A stretch of 7,398 nt of DNA, taken from assembly GCA_046706185.1 (NCBI GenBank), contig JBJKPR010000015.1:1-7398 (forward strand), read 5' to 3'. Source of the DNA: JAJZXY01 sp046706185. GTDB lineage: Archaea; Thermoplasmatota; Thermoplasmata; Sysuiplasmatales; Sysuiplasmataceae. The notes beneath the pieces were generated by a model. That model made no database searches, was not told where the DNA came from, and saw nothing but the letters and a program-made list of their open reading frames with translations. The position numbers and the translations under genes are program-made. How positions within the stretch are numbered: the first letter of the stretch is position 1; each line of letters starts with the position of its first letter. This document shows positions 1-6,932 of the stretch, in pieces.

Positions 1-685
1 GCGTCTTGCCAGTACCTGGAGGGCCGTGGAGAAGCACACCCTTCGGTGCCTCCACGCCAAGCCTTTCGAAGAGTTCGGGGTGTTTGAGCGGAAGCTCGAT
101 CATCTCACGCACTTTCTTGACCTCCTCCCTCAGGCCGCCTATATCCTCGTACGACACCTTGGCAACAGTCGAAACAGATTCCTTCACTGGCTTTTCGGAT
201 ATGCTGACCTTTGTGGACCTGTCTATGAGAGCTGCAGCACCGCTTGGCACGAAGCCTGTGACTACCAGCTCTATCCTCTTGCCCATCACATTAAGAGGAA
301 AGATGTCTCCCTTCGAGACAGCCCTGCCATCCAGTATTGTTGACACATACTCCTCTGCGCCGCCGAGCTTCAGCTCCTCTAGCGGGGCCACGCTCAGCTT
401 GGACGCCCGCTTTGGCATAAGTCTGGAAACGGCCACCTTGTCATCGAGCGATGTCCCTGCGTTGCGTCTCTGCAGGCCATCCATCCTTATTACGCCCCTG
501 TTTTCGTCCTCAGGGCTGCTTTCCCCGAGCACGGCCGCTGTCCTCTTCCTGCCGGTTATCTGAACATAGTCACCTGTCTTGAGACCGAAGTAGTTCAGTG
601 TCTGACCGTCAATTCTGACGATGCCCGTTCCTACGTCGTATGTCTTGGCCTCTGCCACCCTGAGTATTCTTTCATCTTTTCCCAT
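1..685 (-). CDS. Cdc48/VAT-type AAA+ ATPase, N-terminal part (cut by window edge)
   Basis: This is the first 228 codons of a Cdc48/p97/VAT homologue, a hexameric cytoplasmic ATPase that unfolds proteins and feeds them to the proteasome. The frame runs from ATG at 685 to the left edge, so the rest of the protein, including Walker B and any second AAA domain, lies outside. Residues 1-90 or so look like the double-psi barrel of the Cdc48 N-domain, with the family signature around 65-83 (IRMDG then RRNAGTS). Residues 91-170 would be the second N-subdomain. The AAA module opens with YEDIGGL (179-185), and Walker A GPPGTGKT ends the readable part (221-228). The start is backed by AGGAGAG at 694-700, eight bases upstream; an ATG at 691-693 is out of frame. 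The N-domain separates Cdc48 from proteasomal PAN, which has a coiled coil instead. Family assignment is firm; the number of AAA modules cannot be seen. Confidence 0.95.
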   Translation of the reverse strand, partial: MGKDERILRVAEAKTYDVGTGIVRIDGQTLNYFGLKTGDYVQITGRKRTAAVLGESSPEDENRGVIRMDGLQRRNAGTSLDDKVAVSRLMPKRASKLSVAPLEELKLGGAEEYVSTILDGRAVSKGDIFPLNVMGKRIELVVTGFVPSGAAALIDRSTKVSISEKPVKESVSTVAKVSYEDIGGLREEVKKVREMIELPLKHPELFERLGVEAPKGVLLHGPPGTGKT

Positions 686-762
686 ATTGTCATCTCTCCT
701 GAACATCAAAATTTAGGATAAAAATATGTTTGCACTACTATATCAACTTTACCATGATTGGC

Positions 763-808
763 ACGAACGAAGCGACTGCGCAAAGCTGCGGAAGCGGAGC
801 TTGTTCGT
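763..808. repeat. Imperfect inverted repeat upstream of the DoxX TATA box
   Basis: The left arm ACGAACGAAGC (763-773) pairs with the right arm GCTTGTTCGT (799-808) with a single bulged base. The 25-base interior contains a smaller CGCA/TGCG stem with an AAGC loop. The repeat ends only four bases before the plus-strand TATA-like box, a position typical of an operator. It could instead be a fold in a transcript from an upstream start. No regulator is encoded in the window. Confidence 0.5.
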
Positions 809-812
809 CCGC

Positions 813-820
813 TTATAATA
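813..820 (+). promoter_or_regulatory. TATA-like box for the DoxX-adenosyltransferase pair
   Basis: TTATAATA followed by AAAA is the only good TATA-like element ahead of the plus-strand pair. If it sits at -32 to -25, transcription would begin near 845, which is downstream of the TTG at 837 that opens the DoxX frame. Either the spacing is shorter than usual, another promoter is used, or the start is misassigned. Confidence 0.5.
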
Positions 821-836
821 AAAAGTTCAATATACA

Positions 837-1289
837 TTGCAGTCATTCGCTTCAGTCAGGTCAGAGGGTGATGGAACGTCTGCTTCGTATCTTCTAGTTC
901 AGGGTCTTGAGCCATGGGGCCTGCTTGTCCTGAGGGTGGTGCTTGGCGCTGCATTCGCCATACACGGCTATCCAAAGATTGCCTCGAGAAGGGAGGACAT
1001 TATCGACTTCATGAGGTCCAAGGGCATACCAGGACCTGTGACTGTGATAACAGGCTACTTTGAGTTCTTCGGCGGCCTGCTTCTGATTATCGGCCTCGGG
1101 GTGCAGATCATCGGTCTGCTCATGGCTCTCGAGTCCATCATGACTATCTTCGTCTCGGCGAGGCTCCTCAACAAGAGGTATTCACAGGGCTACGAAATAG
1201 ACATAGCCTACTTCGCGATGGCTTTCGCGCTTTTCATGCTTGGCGCAGGTTCGATATCTGTGGACAGCTATCTCATACCGCTGCTGTGA
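837..1289 (+). CDS. DoxX-family four-helix membrane protein
   Basis: A 150-residue integral membrane protein of the DoxX family (DoxX/DoxD-like). Relatives act near quinones or in thiosulfate and redox metabolism, but many have no known role and none can be assigned here. The first helix carries the family pattern LRVVLG...HGYPKI (32-48), then come GYFEFFGGLLLIIGLG (73-88), a third helix (91-108), and a fourth (122-140) ending in a GAGSISVDSY-like tail. About 150 residues is the usual length. The start is weak: TTG at 837 is the only in-frame ATG, GTG or TTG before the first helix, it has no Shine-Dalgarno, and it leaves a polar 27-residue N-terminus that is unusual for the family. The stop TGA (1287-1289) lies eight bases before the ATG of the adenosyltransferase gene, so the two are probably one operon. 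The family call is good; start and function are uncertain. Confidence 0.82.
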   Translation: MQSFASVRSEGDGTSASYLLVQGLEPWGLLVLRVVLGAAFAIHGYPKIASRREDIIDFMRSKGIPGPVTVITGYFEFFGGLLLIIGLGVQIIGLLMALESIMTIFVSARLLNKRYSQGYEIDIAYFAMAFALFMLGAGSISVDSYLIPLL

Positions 1290-1297
1290 GGCCCGTC

Positions 1298-1846
1298 ATG
1301 CCAAGAATTTACACAAGAACAGGTGACCGCGGCAAGACTGGCCTTCTTGGAGGAGAGAGGGTTGGGAAGGACGACCCCCTGATAGAGGCGGTCGGTTCCA
1401 TTGACGAGCTCAACTGTTCAATCGGTGTCGCGCTCGTGCATCTGAAGGATGAACTGCTATCGACAATACTGAGAAGGGTGCAGAGCGAGCTATTTGCTCT
1501 GGGTGCGGAAATCAGTGCAAACGGCAGGGACATTCAGGGTATTCCTGCCGTCAGGCAGGTCATGGTTGAAAGGCTGGAAAGGGAAATAGACGGCATGACT
1601 CAGAAGACGCCTGAGCAGAAGGCGTTTGTCCTACCGGGAGGCAGCCAGGCAGGCGCCGCGCTTCATTTGGCAAGGGCTGTAGCCAGAAGGGCAGAAAGGA
1701 GAGTTGTGCATCTCTCAGGCAGAGAGGGCTTCAACCCGCAGGTAGTTGCGTACATGAACAGGCTTGGAGACTTCCTTCACGTCGCGGCCAGGTTCGTGAA
1801 CTTCAGCGAGGGCGCAGTCGAGCATCAGCCGGTGTACGAGAAGTAG
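1298..1846 (+). CDS. PduO-type ATP:cob(I)alamin adenosyltransferase
   Basis: This enzyme transfers the adenosyl group of ATP to reduced cobalamin, giving adenosylcobalamin for mutases, B12-dependent ribonucleotide reductase and similar enzymes. It is a cytoplasmic, normally trimeric helical bundle; the 182-residue length is typical. Numbering from ATG 1298, the N-terminal ATP-binding motif TRTGDRGKTGL is at 6-16, followed by GSIDELN (33-39), whose Asp36 matches the conserved inter-subunit salt-bridge Asp of PduO. FVLPGG (110-115) includes the Phe known in PduO to face the corrin. ARRAER (129-134) and YMNRLGDFLHVAAR (152-165) complete the family set, so it looks active. A GTG at 1286 would overlap the DoxX stop, but ATG 1298 has GAGG at 1288-1291 with a six-base spacer and starts right before the conserved region. 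Its partner enzymes are not in the window. It is convergent with the MMPL gene, nine bases away. Confidence 0.94.
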   Translation: MPRIYTRTGDRGKTGLLGGERVGKDDPLIEAVGSIDELNCSIGVALVHLKDELLSTILRRVQSELFALGAEISANGRDIQGIPAVRQVMVERLEREIDGMTQKTPEQKAFVLPGGSQAGAALHLARAVARRAERRVVHLSGREGFNPQVVAYMNRLGDFLHVAARFVNFSEGAVEHQPVYEK

Positions 1847-1855
1847 GCTACACAC

Positions 1856-4800
1856 CTATTCTTCCGTCGCTGTACTCTCTTTCTTCGTGCCCTTGCCAAG
1901 CTTTGATGGCCACCAGTTGTACCTGCGGAGGAACAGCATGACTGCAGGCACGAACAGAGGCCAGCTGATGAAAGTGTCTATCAGGACACCAAGTGCGAGC
2001 CCGACACCAATCTCCTCTATAAGACCAATGCCGCTGAAAAGCAGCGATGCAAACGTTGCAAAGAGGACAGCACCGAGGGTTATTATCACACCTCCGTTCT
2101 CCACCATGCTTGTTATTATACCCTCCTCATCGGTCCTTCCCTTGATTACCTCCTCCCTGACCCGTGAAACCATGAATATGTCATAATCAAGGCCCACTGC
2201 AAGCAGTGTGATGATAGTGAACATTGGAAGGAATATCAGCAGAGAGAGCTGGTATATCTCATGTATGATCACATAAGTCAGGGCGAGCGCTATTATCACT
2301 GAAGCGAGAACCATAAGCACGAGACGGATGGGGGTGAAGAGTGCACTGATCTGCACTGCCAGAACAGCGAGTATGGCAAACACGAGGACAGGTATCATGT
2401 TTGTGAAGCTCGCATCCGTGAACGAATAGGCGTCGTTGAGCCCCTCTGTCAGTCCCCCGACGTAAGTCTTGAAGGAATCTCCGTCGTGCTGCGATATGTA
2501 GGAAGGCAGTGACTTAACAAAGTTTGAAGAGTAATCGGTCCAGGCAAGCGCCGAAAGCTGGAATGTGATCAACACATACCTGCTGTCTGTGCCTATGAAC
2601 TGGTCCATCTGAGCCCTGTAGGTCGGCTGCTGCGATGCAGGTATTCCGCTCATGTTGTACGGGACATAGTGGCCGTAAGGGAACGTCGGTCCGCCGATGA
2701 CGCTCACGTGGCTGTTGGAAGCCAGGGTGTTCTCCACTGCGGTGACGACACCCATGAGGGTACTGTTGTAACCGCTCGAGCTGAGAATGGGAGAGTTGAA
2801 AGTTAGTATGATGAAAGCCTGGTCGAAGTAGTCTCCGTGAAAGCTCTGGTTGACAACTTTGATCGCTGTAACACCGCTTCCTGATGGAAGAAGACTGAAG
2901 ACATCCATGTTTGTGGGCGTTGAATAGTAGTAGTATGTGCTTACAAGGCTGAGTATGAGGAAGATAATAAGCAGCTTGCCCTTGTGCTTTATGACCGACT
3001 CTGACAGGCTGGACATTGCGCCCCTGCCAGACCCTTTGCCGCCTGCAGCGATCTTCGACGGCCAGAATATTCGCCTGCCGCCCCTGTGAAGTATTGAAAC
3101 AAGCAGCGTGTTTGCAACAATTACTGCAAGCAGAACACCTATCGCGTTTGTAATGCCCGAATCACTGAATATAGGGACATTGGATACCCAAAGCGCGACA
3201 TAGGACATGGACACAGTGAGCCCTGAAGTGAATACTGCATGTCCCGCCCACTTGCTTGAAACGATAATGGGGTTTGGATTTCCCTTCCTCATCTCAGTCC
3301 TGAACCTGGACATTATGTAGACAACATAATCTGTCGAGAGTCCGAGCAGCAGGATCAGCAGCAGTGTTGGTGTGATGAAAGAAATGCTTGCCTTCAGCAC
3401 GTATTTGTAAAGGAGTGCATTGAGCGAAAACGCTGTAAGGGCTGAGACGCCAAACATAGACAGCGGCAGGAAGGCGGCCACCACGGACCTGAAATAAATC
3501 CCGACGATCAAAATCGAAAGAACGATGCCGATTATGAGCGCCCTTATCATTCCGCCAATGGTCTGAGAGGCGAGCTGGTCGCTCATAACGCTGCTCCCTG
3601 AAACATAGAGGCGGCTGCCACCGACGACGCTGAAACCGCTCGCTATGGCAGACTCCAGATCGTTGGTCTGTGCCGCGCTGATGTTCTTTGAGAGGCTTAT
3701 CACCATGATCGTTGTGGAGTTGTCAAGGCCAACGAAGTTCCGCAGAACGTATGGCGACGGGGTCACAGGATAACCGTCAAAGCCTGAATACTGCATGATC
3801 CGGGTGACGAACTGCGAAACACCGTTGCCGTCGCCCGCGAGCTGCACGATATAACTGTCGAGGAGGGCGCGTTTGACGCTTATCAGAGGGTTGAATGCAA
3901 GCGAAGATGCAAGGCCCCCTGATGTCAGCGAAGCAGAAGTAATTGTCAATTCCTGCGAGTTGGATGGCTGGGTAATGTTGAAAGCAATGCCGAAGAAAGC
4001 AGGAACCGTGATATTCAGCTGGACCTCGATGAAGGAACTCACCGACTCGTTTGAAAGCAGAGCTGGTACGATTGTGGCGTAGGAATAGTTGTACGCGTAA
4101 CTGTAGTAATGCTCCCTCTGAGACTGTGTTGTCAGTGAGAAATCGGCAAGCGTGAAGTTTGTGAGTATGGAGGAGGACATGAGGAGCAAGGGCTGATTTG
4201 CAGCCGCTACAGCATAGTACTGTGAGCTGCTGTTGGTCACAGCGCTGTAGATTGAATAAACGGCCCTTTGAGTTGTGTTTGGTATCGAGGAACCGTTGAA
4301 GAATGCATAGAACGAACCGAGGTAAACATTCGGGATGGTGACATTGCCAATCTCGCTTTGGGTGGTCAAATACGCAGCATAGGGCGAACCTGTCTGAGCA
4401 AGAACAGTGAGGTAGAGGGCAGGTATGCCGTATATCATCTGAAGTGTGCTGTTGAGCGACATGTTCAGCTGGTACGCCTGGCTGTTGAGTTCCGAAAGGA
4501 GCGAGTATGTCCCGTTGAACTCTTCCAGCGCCCCGGAAGAAAAGCTGATGAGAGTGCTCTTCTCAAGTTCTACTGCTGAAGTAAGGTTGGCGCTGACACC
4601 CTGACCGCTCAGATACCTGGAAGCAAGCGACTGAGCGCTCATGTAAGCGGATATCACACTCGCGTCGTTCATGCTGGTACCTGTGGTGACTACGACAAGA
4701 TTGTTGCTCGCGTTGCCGCCTGGTGCGCTGCCGGGAAAATAAGTGCTCAGGAGGTTGTCAGCTCTTACGGCCATTGAGTTTGATGGAACGATGCCCGAGC

Positions 4801-4939
4801 TGATGTCGTAGGAGGTCATGCCGAAGAGCATTGCTGCGAACGGGGCAAGCATGACTATTATGGCGATCCAAGCAATAATAATCTTCCCGCTGTGCTTCTC
4901 GGATGCCGAACCTATCGACTCGAAGGCACTTTCGAACAT
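1856..4939 (-). CDS. MMPL/RND-superfamily transporter with large glycosylation-rich ectodomain
   Basis: A 1027-residue membrane protein with the duplicated RND/MMPL build. One helix (about 19-41) is followed by an ectodomain of some 420 residues (42-460) and five helices (about 463-616). After a basic cytoplasmic loop, helix 7 (655-672), a second ectodomain (673-845) and five more helices (846-1002) repeat the pattern. The two DY pairs that carry protons in MmpL3-like proteins are present: GLSTDY (533-538) and AVGLDYD (914-920). Each half ends with the same signature, R-R-x-x-W-P-S-K: WPSK at 626-629 and 1010-1013. I count 19 N-x-S/T sequons, all in the ectodomains. MMPL proteins export lipids, lipid-linked products or toxic compounds using the proton gradient; the substrate here is unknown. 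The ATG at 4939 has no Shine-Dalgarno but sits at the distance expected for a leaderless transcript. The upstream same-strand neighbour is the radical SAM gene, 115 bases away. Confidence 0.93.
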   Translation of the reverse strand: MFESAFESIGSASEKHSGKIIIAWIAIIVMLAPFAAMLFGMTSYDISSGIVPSNSMAVRADNLLSTYFPGSAPGGNASNNLVVVTTGTSMNDASVISAYMSAQSLASRYLSGQGVSANLTSAVELEKSTLISFSSGALEEFNGTYSLLSELNSQAYQLNMSLNSTLQMIYGIPALYLTVLAQTGSPYAAYLTTQSEIGNVTIPNVYLGSFYAFFNGSSIPNTTQRAVYSIYSAVTNSSSQYYAVAAANQPLLLMSSSILTNFTLADFSLTTQSQREHYYSYAYNYSYATIVPALLSNESVSSFIEVQLNITVPAFFGIAFNITQPSNSQELTITSASLTSGGLASSLAFNPLISVKRALLDSYIVQLAGDGNGVSQFVTRIMQYSGFDGYPVTPSPYVLRNFVGLDNSTTIMVISLSKNISAAQTNDLESAIASGFSVVGGSRLYVSGSSVMSDQLASQTIGGMIRALIIGIVLSILIVGIYFRSVVAAFLPLSMFGVSALTAFSLNALLYKYVLKASISFITPTLLLILLLGLSTDYVVYIMSRFRTEMRKGNPNPIIVSSKWAGHAVFTSGLTVSMSYVALWVSNVPIFSDSGITNAIGVLLAVIVANTLLVSILHRGGRRIFWPSKIAAGGKGSGRGAMSSLSESVIKHKGKLLIIFLILSLVSTYYYYSTPTNMDVFSLLPSGSGVTAIKVVNQSFHGDYFDQAFIILTFNSPILSSSGYNSTLMGVVTAVENTLASNSHVSVIGGPTFPYGHYVPYNMSGIPASQQPTYRAQMDQFIGTDSRYVLITFQLSALAWTDYSSNFVKSLPSYISQHDGDSFKTYVGGLTEGLNDAYSFTDASFTNMIPVLVFAILAVLAVQISALFTPIRLVLMVLASVIIALALTYVIIHEIYQLSLLIFLPMFTIITLLAVGLDYDIFMVSRVREEVIKGRTDEEGIITSMVENGGVIITLGAVLFATFASLLFSGIGLIEEIGVGLALGVLIDTFISWPLFVPAVMLFLRRYNWWPSKLGKGTKKESTATEE

Positions 4940-5054
4940 TGTAATTTCGAACTAGAACAAGCCTTTATTTAAGATGATCTCAGGCGTTCACCACGCTGGA
5001 AGGTACATGCGTGAAGGAGGCACACAATGTGCAAGTTAGGCAGGCCAAAGCAGC
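4940..5054. other. Intergenic region between the MMPL and radical SAM genes
   Basis: These 115 bases hold the MMPL promoter and, on the plus strand, a strong Shine-Dalgarno (AAGGAGG, 5014-5020) six bases before ATG at 5027, which opens a frame of only 15 codons ending at 5074. The sequence CATGCGTGAA occurs at 5006-5015 and again at 5056-5065, exactly 50 bases apart, the second copy overlapping the radical SAM stop codon. No clear terminator is visible. Confidence 0.5.
4964..4975 (-). promoter_or_regulatory. TATA box of the MMPL gene, positioned for a leaderless mRNA
   Basis: On the minus strand this reads ATCTTAAATAAA. The core TTAAATAA (4971 to 4964) occupies -32 to -25 relative to the A of the ATG at 4939, the classic archaeal spacing, so the transcript should begin at the start codon. 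The lack of any Shine-Dalgarno in the bases before the ATG agrees. ATCTTAAAT recurs upstream of the radical SAM gene. Confidence 0.7.
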
Positions 5055-6731
5055 TCATGCGTGAACGGGCGTAGGACGGAAATCTCCGGAATGGCTGTCT
5101 ATGCCGTACTTTTTCACCTTGTCGATGTCGAGCCCCTTTCTGCGGCATATTCTCTCAACTCCCTTAAGCATCAGCCATCCTCCCAGAGAAATCAGAGAGG
5201 CTGTTCCTACCCTTCCCAGTATCCTGCCCGAGGTTGCCGATGCGGAATCTCTGGCTGCCATCTTTGCTAGATGCCTGTACGACGCGTAATAAACTGCCAA
5301 CTGGGATTCTGAAAGTTGGAGTGAATCGAATTTCCTGCTTTTAATCAATCCAAGCGGCACATTCTGCATGGGGGTTATGGTAAACTCGAATGGCTTGTTG
5401 TCATAATAGGAGTTACTCATCCTGTTTATCATTTCCACAGTCTGCCAGTTGTCCTCCTCCTCCTCTTCCCTCTGACCGACCTGCACCGTGAAGGCGGGGC
5501 GCCAGAAATACCTGTTGAAGTTATGGACTCCCCACCATACAATGTCCTGCCAGGCACCGTCGGCGCCTATCTTCAGCGGAAGTGTCTTGTTTGGCATGTG
5601 TATCTTGGCCAGCCTTTCGCTTCCTGTTTCAACACCCACCTGAACGCCAATCCAGTTCGAGGGGCCCGCGCGCATCACGTTGCTCAGCTTGCCGATCAGC
5701 TCAGGGAATGCGGCAGGTATGGAAATCCTGCCGTGCGTTGGATTTGCACTCTTTACCCCTGGTATGCCCATAACTGAATTGAATAATTCAAGCAGAGCAT
5801 CCTCGTTTGGCTCGAACATCCTGCCATGCTTGTAGGCGAAAATCTCGTCCGAGTGAAGCCACGCGTTTGTCCATCCGCCCCTGACATTGACCTCCACCTC
5901 CTTCCTCACCATTTCAGGGGTGTAGTATCTCGACGGCCTCAGTGTTACCTCACAGAAATCGCACCCGACGCCACATCCCCTCATCACCTCTGTCATCCCT
6001 TTCATCGTCGCACCCGCAATGAGAGGAATCTGCTCTAGATTCGGGTAGTTGGGGGTTCCCGGTTTCCTTGTCACAAAGCGAGGGTGTGCCCTGTAGGCCC
6101 TTCTGAAATTGTCGTCAAAACTCATGTAACCGTTGTAGAACATACTGCCGTCTATGTCGTCTCTTCCGAGCTGCTCGAAAACTTCGGGTGCAATATCATC
6201 CGCTTCGCCCTGGAAGGCGTAATCGATGCCGCATCTCTCAAGTTCTTCCGGGAAGATCATGAATTCCCAGACACCTGGTCCGCCCACAACCAGCTTTGCC
6301 TTCTTGCCCCTGCGGACTGTGTTGATCCTGTCCATCAGCCTGTACCACTCCTTCCTGACCCACGGGTAAGCAGCCGTGTCGAACAGGATGCTGTAGGACA
6401 TCGTGAGCGGGCCCGCACCGAGAGGGTCCATGGTGGATACGCCGATCACTTCTGTATCATCTCTGACGAAATCCTGTATATGGTCTTCATGAGCGACTAC
6501 AACATCGCTCGGCTTGTACTTTGCAAGCAGTGCGGCTTCGAGTTTTCTAAGTGAGTAGGGTGCGTACTTCGCCCTCCCGTCAGGGAGAGGCGGGGAGGAT
6601 GATCCACGCAGGAAAGAATAGAACATTTCAGGTAGCACGTTGGAAGGGGCGCACGGCATGAAGTCAAGCAGCGGGAAGTTTCTGTAGTCGTAGTTCAGGG
6701 TAGCATCCGGAACGAGTACGAACTTTGCCAT
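5055..6731 (-). CDS. B12-binding-domain radical SAM enzyme (possible membrane-lipid modifying type)
   Basis: A 558-residue enzyme of the class that joins an N-terminal cobalamin-binding (Rossmann-like) domain to a radical SAM core. The N-terminal part (about 1-190) has the expected strands and turns, VIGVSTMDPLG (95-105), KLVVGGPG (146-153) and YAFQGEAD (171-178), but lacks the DxHxxG cobalamin-ligating motif, as do many members. The core has Cys253, Cys257 and Cys260 in CxxxCxxC, binding the [4Fe-4S] cluster that cleaves SAM, then GVETGSERL (366-374) and the acidic GQREEEEED segment (419-427). The C-terminus has a hydrophobic stretch (about 508-524) followed by basic residues, suggesting membrane association. 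Archaeal relatives of this build include the GDGT ring synthases GrsA/GrsB; placement there is inference. With only six Cys it is unlikely to be the tetraether synthase Tes, which needs extra clusters. ATG 6731 has GAGGAAG six bases upstream and an in-frame stop just before it. Confidence 0.9.
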   Translation of the reverse strand: MAKFVLVPDATLNYDYRNFPLLDFMPCAPSNVLPEMFYSFLRGSSSPPLPDGRAKYAPYSLRKLEAALLAKYKPSDVVVAHEDHIQDFVRDDTEVIGVSTMDPLGAGPLTMSYSILFDTAAYPWVRKEWYRLMDRINTVRRGKKAKLVVGGPGVWEFMIFPEELERCGIDYAFQGEADDIAPEVFEQLGRDDIDGSMFYNGYMSFDDNFRRAYRAHPRFVTRKPGTPNYPNLEQIPLIAGATMKGMTEVMRGCGVGCDFCEVTLRPSRYYTPEMVRKEVEVNVRGGWTNAWLHSDEIFAYKHGRMFEPNEDALLELFNSVMGIPGVKSANPTHGRISIPAAFPELIGKLSNVMRAGPSNWIGVQVGVETGSERLAKIHMPNKTLPLKIGADGAWQDIVWWGVHNFNRYFWRPAFTVQVGQREEEEEDNWQTVEMINRMSNSYYDNKPFEFTITPMQNVPLGLIKSRKFDSLQLSESQLAVYYASYRHLAKMAARDSASATSGRILGRVGTASLISLGGWLMLKGVERICRRKGLDIDKVKKYGIDSHSGDFRPTPVHA

Positions 6732-6737
6732 TTTTTT

Positions 6738-6780
6738 CTTCCTCAGTCATGTTTCTATGAACACATGTGAGATTTAAGAT
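6738..6780 (-). promoter_or_regulatory. Promoter and ribosome binding site of the radical SAM gene
   Basis: On the minus strand ATCTTAAAT (6780 to 6772) matches the box ahead of the MMPL gene. At standard spacing transcription would start near 6744-6747, giving a leader of about 15 bases that just includes the Shine-Dalgarno GAGGAAG (6744 to 6738). So this gene would have a short leader, unlike the leaderless MMPL gene. An ATG at 6748-6750 is out of frame. Confidence 0.55.
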
Positions 6781-6901
6781 TAGCGCCCGATGCGCTGCAG
6801 TACCGTATATATTCAGCTGTGTTTTTACGAGATCGATTTACCCCATATTATTTTACTTTAATACTTAAACCTTGATGATACATAAGAACTACATGTCCAT
6901 A

Positions 6902-6910
6902 TTTTATATA
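6902..6910 (+). promoter_or_regulatory. TATA-like box
   Basis: TTTTATATA is the best plus-strand TATA-like sequence in the right part of the window. Its -25 edge (6908) places a transcription start at 6933, which is exactly the A of an ATG, the same geometry as for the MMPL gene. It could drive the small ORF at 6933 or a non-coding RNA. Confidence 0.4.
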
Positions 6911-6932
6911 TTGAAAAAGGAAGAGCCTCCAC

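Larger units (their letters stand above)
686..836. promoter_or_regulatory. Divergent promoter region between the Cdc48 and DoxX genes
   Basis: This 151-base intergenic region must drive the Cdc48 gene leftward and the DoxX gene rightward. On the minus strand an AT-rich TATA-like stretch (TTTTTATC, 717-725) lies just upstream of the Shine-Dalgarno at 694-700. On the plus strand TTATAATA (813-820) is a good TATA-like element. Between them lies a long imperfect inverted repeat (763-808), described separately. Element assignment is by eye. Confidence 0.6.

Noticed and set aside
6..563. Long plus-strand open frames opposite the Cdc48 gene
   Set aside because: They lie antisense to a clear Cdc48 N-domain with Walker A and give low-complexity Ser/Pro/Leu-rich translations.
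1286..1297. GTG start overlapping the DoxX stop for the adenosyltransferase
   Set aside because: ATG 1298 has a better-spaced Shine-Dalgarno and begins just before the conserved TRTGD motif.
1847..1890. Pyrimidine-rich stretch as terminator between the convergent genes
   Set aside because: It lacks a proper T-run and lies mostly inside the MMPL coding sequence.
5451..5470. Run of CTC repeats as a phase-variation tract
   Set aside because: It encodes the Glu-rich segment that fits the usual acidic G-x-x-E-E-D region of radical SAM proteins; changes in whole triplets would keep the frame.
4268..6554. Plus-strand frames opposite the MMPL and radical SAM genes, up to 156 codons
   Set aside because: All are antisense to genes with clear family motifs and show no domain of their own.
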